This document shows positions 57,892-64,000 of a stretch of 64,000 nt of DNA, piece by piece. The position numbers and the translations under genes were made by a program. The stretch is taken from the NCBI GenBank assembly GCA_903927295.1, contig CAIYMN010000272.1, positions 1-64,000 of the forward strand, written 5' to 3'. The notes below the pieces were generated by a model. It had not been told where the DNA came from, searched no databases, and worked only from the letters and a program-made list of their open reading frames with translations. The DNA is from an uncultured beta proteobacterium. Lineage in GTDB: Bacteria > Pseudomonadota > Gammaproteobacteria > Burkholderiales > Burkholderiaceae_C. Within the stretch, counting starts at the first letter, position 1; the number at the start of each line of letters is the position of its first letter.

Positions 57892-60051
57892 ATGAAGACT
57901 ATCAAATACCAACTCGCTGACGGCATTGCGACCATCACCTTCGACGAGCCCGATTCACCGGTCAACACCATGTGCCTGCAGTGGCAGCAAGATCTGAGCG
58001 CGCTCGCGGCCCAGGTTCTGCAGGACAAGGACAGCATCAAGGGCATCATCCTGGCGTCCGCAAAATCGACCTTCTTCGCTGGCGCGGACCTGAAGGGCGC
58101 GATGCGTCTGAAAGTCACGGACGCTGGCGCCATCTTCACGGAAATCGAACTCGTCAAGAAGAACTTCCGAACGCTGGAAACCCTGGGCAAGCCGGTGGTG
58201 AGTTGTCTGAACGGCACTGCTCTTGGTGGCGGTTGGGAAGTGGCATTGCTGGGTCACTACCGGATCGCCATCGATGATCGCAGGATACAGTTTGGTCTGC
58301 CTGAAGTGACGCTCGGCCTGCTGCCCGGTGCCAGCGGTGTGACCAAGATGACACGCCACCTTGGACTGATGGGCGCACAGCCCTACCTGGTCGAGGGCAA
58401 GACTTTTTCGCCGAAAGAGGCCAAGGGTTTGGGCCTGGTGCATGAACTGGTGGCGCCCTCAGAAGGCGCTGTAGCCGAGATGCGAGCCAGGGCCCTGGCC
58501 TGGATTGCCGCCAACCCGAGCGCCCAGCACCCCTGGGAAGCAAAAGACTACAAAGTCCCGGGCGGCACGCCGGCCAGCCCCAAATTGGCCATGATGCTGG
58601 TGGTAGCCCCGGCCATGATCAAGAAGCAGACGCGCGGCCTTTACCCGGCACCCGAAGCCATCATGGCCTGCATGGTCGAAGGCTTGCAGGTGGACATCCC
58701 GACCGCGCTGCGCATTGAGAGTCGCCATCTGGCCAAACTCATGACCGGCACCAACGCCCGCGCCATGATCAATACCTTCTTCTTCAATCTGAACGCCATC
58801 AAGAGCGGTCAGTCGCGCCCTGGCACCGCGCCACGCTACAAGCCGGTCAAAGTCGGCCTGCTGGGTGCGGGCATGATGGGCGCGGGGATCGCCTTCAGCC
58901 AGGCCAGCAAAGGTATTGCCACCGTCCTGAAGGATGTGAACCAGGAGCGGGCGGACCTTGGAAAGTCCTACAGCGCCAAACTGACGCAAGCCCGGGTTGA
59001 CAAGGGTCGCATGAGCGCCGAAGAGCAACAAACCATTCTTGCGCGCATTCAGGCCACCGACAAGGTTCAAGACCTGAAGGATTGCGACCTGATCATCGAG
59101 GCGGTGTTCGAAAACCGCGAACTCAAGGCTGCGGTGACACGGGAGTCTGAGCCATTGCTGGCCGCCGGAGGTTTTTTTGCTTCCAACACCTCCACCCTGC
59201 CCATCAGTGGCCTGGCCATGGCCAGTGCAGCGCCTGAGAAGTTCATCGGTATCCACTTTTTCAGCCCGGTCGACAAGATGAAACTGGTGGAGATCATTCG
59301 CGGCAAGCAGACTAGCGACGAGACCGTGGCACGCGCCTATGACTACGTTCAGGCAATCGGAAAGATGCCGATTGTCGTGAACGATTCGCGCGGCTTCTTT
59401 ACCAGCCGGGTTTTCGGTACCTTCGTCATGGAGGGCGTGGCGATGCTGGGCGAAGGCATCCCGGCAGCGGCAATAGAGAACGCGGGTGTCCAGTGCGGTA
59501 TGCCGGTGGGTCCGCTGGCGGTGCTGGATGAAGTAGCTCTGAACCTGAGCCTGCACGTGATGGAGCAGACCAAAGCCGACTATGAAGCCGAGGGCAAGGC
59601 CTACCTTGCCAGTCCGGGCGAAGCCCTGGTTGTCGAGATGGTGCGAAAACATCAGCGACCCGGCCGCGCCGCTGGTGGCGGCTTTTACGAATACCCGAAA
59701 GAAAAAGGTGCGAAGAAATTTCTGTGGCCGCAACTCAAGGCCCTCTACGAAAGAGCAGATGCCCCATGGAACATCACCGACATGAAGGACCGGATGCTGT
59801 ACCGCCAGGCCGTGGAGACGGCGCGCTGCCTGAGCGAAGGCGTGCTGACCAGCGTGCACGACGCCAACATCGGTTCCATCTTTGGCATTGGTTTTCCGGC
59901 CTGGACCGGCGGCGTGATGCAATTCATTTACGGTATGGGAGTAGACGCCTTTGTCCAGCGTGCAGATGAACTGGCAGCGCGCTTTGGCGCGGGCTTTGTC
60001 CTGACCGACGAGGTCAAGGCAAGCATCCGGCGCTTTGAGCCGGTCTACTGA
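57892..60051 (+). CDS. Multifunctional enoyl-CoA hydratase / 3-hydroxyacyl-CoA dehydrogenase (FadB/FadJ type)
   Basis: ECH domain plus VGLLGAGMMGAGIAFSQASKGI and FIGIHFFSPVDKMKLVEIIRG. Confidence 0.95.
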   Translation: MKTIKYQLADGIATITFDEPDSPVNTMCLQWQQDLSALAAQVLQDKDSIKGIILASAKSTFFAGADLKGAMRLKVTDAGAIFTEIELVKKNFRTLETLGKPVVSCLNGTALGGGWEVALLGHYRIAIDDRRIQFGLPEVTLGLLPGASGVTKMTRHLGLMGAQPYLVEGKTFSPKEAKGLGLVHELVAPSEGAVAEMRARALAWIAANPSAQHPWEAKDYKVPGGTPASPKLAMMLVVAPAMIKKQTRGLYPAPEAIMACMVEGLQVDIPTALRIESRHLAKLMTGTNARAMINTFFFNLNAIKSGQSRPGTAPRYKPVKVGLLGAGMMGAGIAFSQASKGIATVLKDVNQERADLGKSYSAKLTQARVDKGRMSAEEQQTILARIQATDKVQDLKDCDLIIEAVFENRELKAAVTRESEPLLAAGGFFASNTSTLPISGLAMASAAPEKFIGIHFFSPVDKMKLVEIIRGKQTSDETVARAYDYVQAIGKMPIVVNDSRGFFTSRVFGTFVMEGVAMLGEGIPAAAIENAGVQCGMPVGPLAVLDEVALNLSLHVMEQTKADYEAEGKAYLASPGEALVVEMVRKHQRPGRAAGGGFYEYPKEKGAKKFLWPQLKALYERADAPWNITDMKDRMLYRQAVETARCLSEGVLTSVHDANIGSIFGIGFPAWTGGVMQFIYGMGVDAFVQRADELAARFGAGFVLTDEVKASIRRFEPVY

Positions 60052-60055
60052 CATC

Positions 60056-60541
60056 GTGAAGCGCAGACTCAGGCTGCGCGAGCCCCGGCCCGGCGACATG
60101 GGCTGGGTCGTGCAGCAGCACGGTGAAATCTATGCGCGTGAATACGGCTGGAACGCCGAATTCGAAGCGCTGGTGGCCGACATCGTGGCGCGCTACCTGC
60201 GCCGCAGGCAGCCGCTATGGGAGCGCTGCTGGATTGCCGAGCTTGACGGAGAACGTGTCGGTTCGGTCTTCGTCGTGCGCAAATCCAACACTATCGCCCA
60301 GTTGCGCATGCTGATCCTGACACCGGCGGCGCGTGGTCTGGGACTGGGTACGCGGTTAACCGACGAGTGCCTCGCCTTCGCACGCAGCAAGGGCTACAGG
60401 AAGATGGTGCTGTGGACCAACAGTTGCCTGGACGCGGCACGCCACATCTACGCCAGCAAGGGTTTTCAGATGGTCAAGAGCGAACCCTATCACGGCTTCG
60501 GGCACGACCTGGTGGGCGAAACCTGGGCCTTGAAGCTTTAA
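60056..60541 (+). CDS. GNAT family N-acetyltransferase
   Basis: QLRMLILTPAARGLGLGTRLTDECLAFARSKGYRKMVLWTNS; GTG start. Confidence 0.88.
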   Translation: MKRRLRLREPRPGDMGWVVQQHGEIYAREYGWNAEFEALVADIVARYLRRRQPLWERCWIAELDGERVGSVFVVRKSNTIAQLRMLILTPAARGLGLGTRLTDECLAFARSKGYRKMVLWTNSCLDAARHIYASKGFQMVKSEPYHGFGHDLVGETWALKL

Positions 60542-60586
60542 GGCTGGCAGCGGGCGCAAAGGCGCCGCCACGGGGATAATGAGCCC

Positions 60587-61177
60587 ATGCCCGATTTCAA
60601 ACGCGCCGGTCCGGCCTCGCCATCCGATCTGTTCTGGTCTTTCACCTGGTTGGCACTGCAGGGTTTCGGTGGCGTGCTTGCCATCGTGCAGCACGAACTG
60701 GTAGACAAGAAGCAGTGGCTGACGCGCGAAGAGTTCATTGAAGACTGGGCGGTTGCACAGATCCTGCCCGGACCCAACGTCGTCAATCTTTCACTGATGA
60801 TTGGTGACCGCTATTTTGGCCTGCGCGGTGCCTTGATGGCCTTGGCCGGCATGCTGACTTTCCCGCTGCTGGTCGTCTTGACGCTGGCCGCCATCTTTTC
60901 CGGTATTTCGGATCTACCCGGAGTTCAGGGTGCGCTGCGTGGCATGGGTGCTGTGGCAGCCGGGTTGATTGCCGCAACCGGTATCAAACTGATCGCGGCC
61001 CTGCAGAAGAACGTGATGGGTACGCTGGCCTGTGGCCTGCTTGCCGCTCTCACGTTTGTGGCCGTTGCCCTGATGCGTGTACCCCTGGTATGGGTCCTGC
61101 TTCTGGTTGGTGGTGTTGCCTGCGCCTGGGCCTACCGGCAACTTGGACGCGCCGGCACCTTGAAGGGACTGCCATGA
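60587..61177 (+). CDS. Chromate transporter, short-chain CHR subunit 1
   Basis: SDLFWSFTWLALQGFGGVLAIVQHELV...WAVAQILPGPNVVNLSLMIG. Confidence 0.88.
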   Translation: MPDFKRAGPASPSDLFWSFTWLALQGFGGVLAIVQHELVDKKQWLTREEFIEDWAVAQILPGPNVVNLSLMIGDRYFGLRGALMALAGMLTFPLLVVLTLAAIFSGISDLPGVQGALRGMGAVAAGLIAATGIKLIAALQKNVMGTLACGLLAALTFVAVALMRVPLVWVLLLVGGVACAWAYRQLGRAGTLKGLP

Positions 61178-61770
61178 GCATCAACCTCGCCTTCACCGAT
61201 TGGCTTGCGCTATTGGCCCACTTTCTGTCGCTCTCGCTGCTGGCGGTTGGTGGCGCCATCACCACCGCACCGGATATGCACCGCTATCTGGTGACCGAGC
61301 AGCATTGGCTGAGCGACCCCCAGTTCAGTTCATCGATCGCGCTGGCGCAGGCCGCGCCCGGTCCAAACGTGCTGTTCATTGCGCTGTTCGGCTGGAACGT
61401 CGGATTGAACGCCGGTGGTGGTACAGCGGCCGGCATGGCGGCCTGGCCCCTGGCAGCGCTGGGCGTACTGATTGCCATGATAGGCATCCTCGTACCCAGC
61501 ACCACGCTGACCTTTGCCGCCACGCGCTGGAGTCATCAAAACCGGGAACTGCGTGCCGTGCGGGCCTTCAAGCAAGGCATGGCGCCTATCGTGATTGCGC
61601 TCTTGATTGCGACTGGCTGGCTGCTGGTCGCCAATCTGGGCCAGGCTGGCAAGAGCTGGCCACTGGGGCTGCTCACCGCAGTCACAGCGCTGCTGGTCTG
61701 GCGCACCCGGATTCACATGCTGTGGCTATTGGGAACCGGTGGCTTGCTGGGCTGGTTTGGCCTGGTTTGA
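61174..61770 (+). CDS. Chromate transporter, short-chain CHR subunit 2
   Basis: LLAVGGAITTAPDMHRYLVTEQHWLSDPQFSSSIALAQAAPGPNVLFIALFGW; ATGA overlap with subunit 1. Confidence 0.88.
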   Translation: MSINLAFTDWLALLAHFLSLSLLAVGGAITTAPDMHRYLVTEQHWLSDPQFSSSIALAQAAPGPNVLFIALFGWNVGLNAGGGTAAGMAAWPLAALGVLIAMIGILVPSTTLTFAATRWSHQNRELRAVRAFKQGMAPIVIALLIATGWLLVANLGQAGKSWPLGLLTAVTALLVWRTRIHMLWLLGTGGLLGWFGLV

Positions 61771-61842
61771 AGTTGTGGGACGGACCGCAGCCACACGCAG
61801 TGGGCAAGCTCTGTCCTCAACATGACACGGGATGTTGGGTGT

Positions 61843-62718
61843 TCAGCCAACCGCCGCCAAGCCGTAAAAATTCCTGATCACATCCCACGCCGCCTGCGGT
61901 TCGTCAACGTAGCTGAACAAGGCGAGGTCCTGCTCCGTTATCGCTCCCTCCTCAACCATCACGTTGAGATTGAACAGGCGGTTCCAGTATTCCGAGCCAA
62001 ACAGCACGATCGGTACCGGCTTTGCCTTGCGCGTCTGCACCAGCGTGATGACTTCAAACAGTTCGTCCAGCGTGCCAAAGCCACCGGGAAATGCCACCAG
62101 CGCTTTGGCCCGCATCATGAAATGCATCTTGCGCAGCGCAAAGTAGTGAAACTTGAAACTCAGACTCGGTGTGATGTAGGGGTTGGGGCGCTGCTCGTTC
62201 GGCAGCGCGATGTTCAGCCCGACCGTCAGGGCACCCATCTCGTGCGCGCCGCGATTGGCCGCTTCCATGATGCCGGGGCCGCCGCCCGTGGCGATGAACA
62301 ATTGCTCTCGCAGGGGTCTGGGCGCGCTATAGGTGGCCACCATGCGGGCAAAGAGTCGCGCCTGATCGTAGTAATGCGCATTGCGCTGCTTGCGCTGCGC
62401 CACGGCCAGAGCGCTCGGATCGTCACTGCGTTGCGCCTCCCGCAGATCGACTTGTGCTGCTTCCGGCGAGCAGAATCGGGCGCTGCCGAAAACAACGACC
62501 GTACTCTCTATGCCTTGCGCCGTCTGATCCAGATCAGGTTTAAGCATCTCCAACTGAAAGCGGACGCCGCGCGCTTCCCGCCGAAGCAAAAACTCGGGAT
62601 CGGCAAAGGCAAGACGGTAGGCATCGGCACGCAAGGGCTTACCCCCACCGGCGTAATTCTGCAGCTCAGCCCAGGCGTCGGCCAGGCGACTCTCACTCAG
62701 ATCTTCGGTTTGGTCCAT
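61843..62718 (-). CDS. LOG-family / TIGR00730 Rossmann-fold protein
   Basis: VVVFGSARFCSPE..., GGGPGIMEAANRGAHEMGA, FPGGFGTLDELFEVITLVQT. Confidence 0.9.
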   Translation of the reverse strand: MDQTEDLSESRLADAWAELQNYAGGGKPLRADAYRLAFADPEFLLRREARGVRFQLEMLKPDLDQTAQGIESTVVVFGSARFCSPEAAQVDLREAQRSDDPSALAVAQRKQRNAHYYDQARLFARMVATYSAPRPLREQLFIATGGGPGIMEAANRGAHEMGALTVGLNIALPNEQRPNPYITPSLSFKFHYFALRKMHFMMRAKALVAFPGGFGTLDELFEVITLVQTRKAKPVPIVLFGSEYWNRLFNLNVMVEEGAITEQDLALFSYVDEPQAAWDVIRNFYGLAAVG

Positions 62719-62731
62719 GAGCGCTGCGGCC

Positions 62732-63175
62732 TCAGCGTGGCTCGGACAACTGGCCTTGCACCGCCGCATTGGGTGCCAGAGGCGCAGAAGTTGGCTGCGG
62801 CAGTGGGTTGTCCAGCACTTCGCGCACGGAGGCAACAAAGTACTCCGTCTCACCGAAGCACGAGGATGGAATGAAGCGGTGCTGCTCGTAATTGAGCACG
62901 ACGCGCTTGCCGGCCAGCACATTGATTCTTTGTGCCACCGCTTCTTCCCGCACGGTGAAGTCAAACTTTTCAGGAATCGCGCCGGGCATGGTCACCATGG
63001 CAATTTCACCTTCCCAGGTCTTGCACAGCCAGCCCTTCTTGGAGAGCTTTTGCACATAGCCGGCGCGCTCTCCCTGCGAATAGCTCCAGTTCAGGGTGAG
63101 CCAGAGCCAGCCGCCGGCAAGCAGCAAGATGACAATCATGACGATCAGAAAGAAGCGCAGGATTTTCGATTTCAT
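62732..63175 (-). CDS. Single-TM anchored conserved hypothetical protein
   Basis: MKSKILRFFLIVMIVILLLAGGWLWLTLNWSYSQGERAGYVQKLSKKGWLCKTWEGEIAMV. Confidence 0.65.
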   Translation of the reverse strand: MKSKILRFFLIVMIVILLLAGGWLWLTLNWSYSQGERAGYVQKLSKKGWLCKTWEGEIAMVTMPGAIPEKFDFTVREEAVAQRINVLAGKRVVLNYEQHRFIPSSCFGETEYFVASVREVLDNPLPQPTSAPLAPNAAVQGQLSEPR

Positions 63176-63216
63176 AACAGGTCGGTCCTGGTCTTGAGTG
63201 GATTTGAGAAGAGACA

Positions 63217-63984
63217 TCAGCTGCGCTGGCGCAGCGCTTCATAGAGGCAGACACCGCTGGCCACGGAGACGTTCAGGCTCTCGACCGCGCCGCGCATCGG
63301 AATGCTGACCAGCTCGTCGCAAGTCTTGGCGGTGAGCGCGCGCATGCCGTCACCCTCGGCACCGAGCACCAGCGCCACCGGACCCCGCAGGTCGGCCTGG
63401 TACAAGGTCTTGGTCGCGAGATCGCTGGTACCGATGATCCAGATATTGCGCTCCTTGAGTTCGTTCAAGGTCCGCGCCAGATTCGTCACCATGAAGTAAG
63501 GCACGGTCTCCGCCGCGCCACTGGCCACTTTGGCCACCGTGGCATTGATGCCGGCCGCATGGTCTTTCGGCGCAATGACAGCGTGCACACCGGCTCCATC
63601 TGCGACGCGCAGACAAGCACCCAAGTTGTGCGGATCGGTCACGCCGTCGAGCACCAGAATCAGGGGTGCAACGCGTTCAGCCGGCGCCAGCAGTGTCTGC
63701 ACTGCTTCGAGCTGTTCCAGCAGTTCGTCGAGCGACTTCACCTGCGCCAGCTCCTGCACGCGTGCCGCCACGCCCTGGTGACCGTGGCCTCCGCAAAGCC
63801 TGGCGAGCCGCAGACCGTCGGCTTCTATCAGACGTACGCCCGCTTCATTTACCTTGTCCAGAAACTGGCGCATGCGCGCATCGCGGCGGCCCGGATCGAA
63901 ATAGATCTCGACGATGGATTGGGGTGTTGTTTTCAGGCGCACGCCAACCGCATGGAAACCGAACAGGACTTTGGGAGCGGACAT
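63217..63984 (-). CDS. rlmB: 23S rRNA (guanosine2251-2'-O)-methyltransferase RlmB
   Basis: LFGFHAVGVRLK...LILVLDGVTDPHNLGACLRVADGAGVHAVIAPKDHA...SIPMRGAVESLNVSVASGVCLYE. Confidence 0.95.
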   Translation of the reverse strand: MSAPKVLFGFHAVGVRLKTTPQSIVEIYFDPGRRDARMRQFLDKVNEAGVRLIEADGLRLARLCGGHGHQGVAARVQELAQVKSLDELLEQLEAVQTLLAPAERVAPLILVLDGVTDPHNLGACLRVADGAGVHAVIAPKDHAAGINATVAKVASGAAETVPYFMVTNLARTLNELKERNIWIIGTSDLATKTLYQADLRGPVALVLGAEGDGMRALTAKTCDELVSIPMRGAVESLNVSVASGVCLYEALRQRS

Positions 63985-64000
63985 GGCCCGATTATCGCAA

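Noticed and set aside
58459-60099. 546-aa minus-strand ORF
   Set aside because: Antisense to the fadB-like gene; His/Arg-rich artefact of high GC with no recognisable domain.
61174-61177. Frameshifted or pseudogene chrA
   Set aside because: Both halves are intact with a proper ATGA junction, consistent with known paired short-chain CHR proteins.

Overview
The window is a 64 kb, GC-rich chromosomal segment. Gene content and synteny suggest a betaproteobacterium (Comamonadaceae-like; this is inference). Most of it is housekeeping: tolB-pal-cpoB, an LPS/glycan block with msbA and O-antigen ligase, rng-maf-rlmH-rsfS-nadD-hemF, purD, yebC, upp, sbcB, relA/spoT, ompR-envZ, ygiQ, fatty-acid beta-oxidation genes, a split chromate transporter, a LOG-family gene and rlmB. 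The standout is an accessory gas-vesicle island at about 38.7-54.1 kb, all on the minus strand. It contains gvpA, gvpC, gvpN, a GvpV-like coiled coil, gvpF1, gvpG, gvpK, two further GvpA-family genes (J/S-like), gvpF2 and an Hsp20-type gvpH. Its own regulators are a sigma-54 enhancer-binding response regulator, a PAS histidine kinase and a stand-alone receiver. It also carries unusual proteostasis factors: a CDC48/VAT-like double-AAA ATPase, a tandem-fused Get3/ArsA-like ATPase, and a small TPR-like protein translationally coupled to that ATPase. A GGDEF-EAL c-di-GMP enzyme sits directly downstream. A GG-N10-GC sigma-54 promoter candidate lies upstream of gvpA, with a palindrome over the predicted start site. 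The most novel hypothesis is a dedicated GET/CDC48/Hsp20-like chaperone module for hydrophobic GvpA. Other observations: a palindromic interspersed repeat translated in-frame inside ygiQ, repeat elements forming the fadB 5' leader, oppositely charged tails on GvpC and GvpG, and three OmpR-box-like repeats upstream of ompR. No CRISPR array, transposase, integrase or rRNA was seen.
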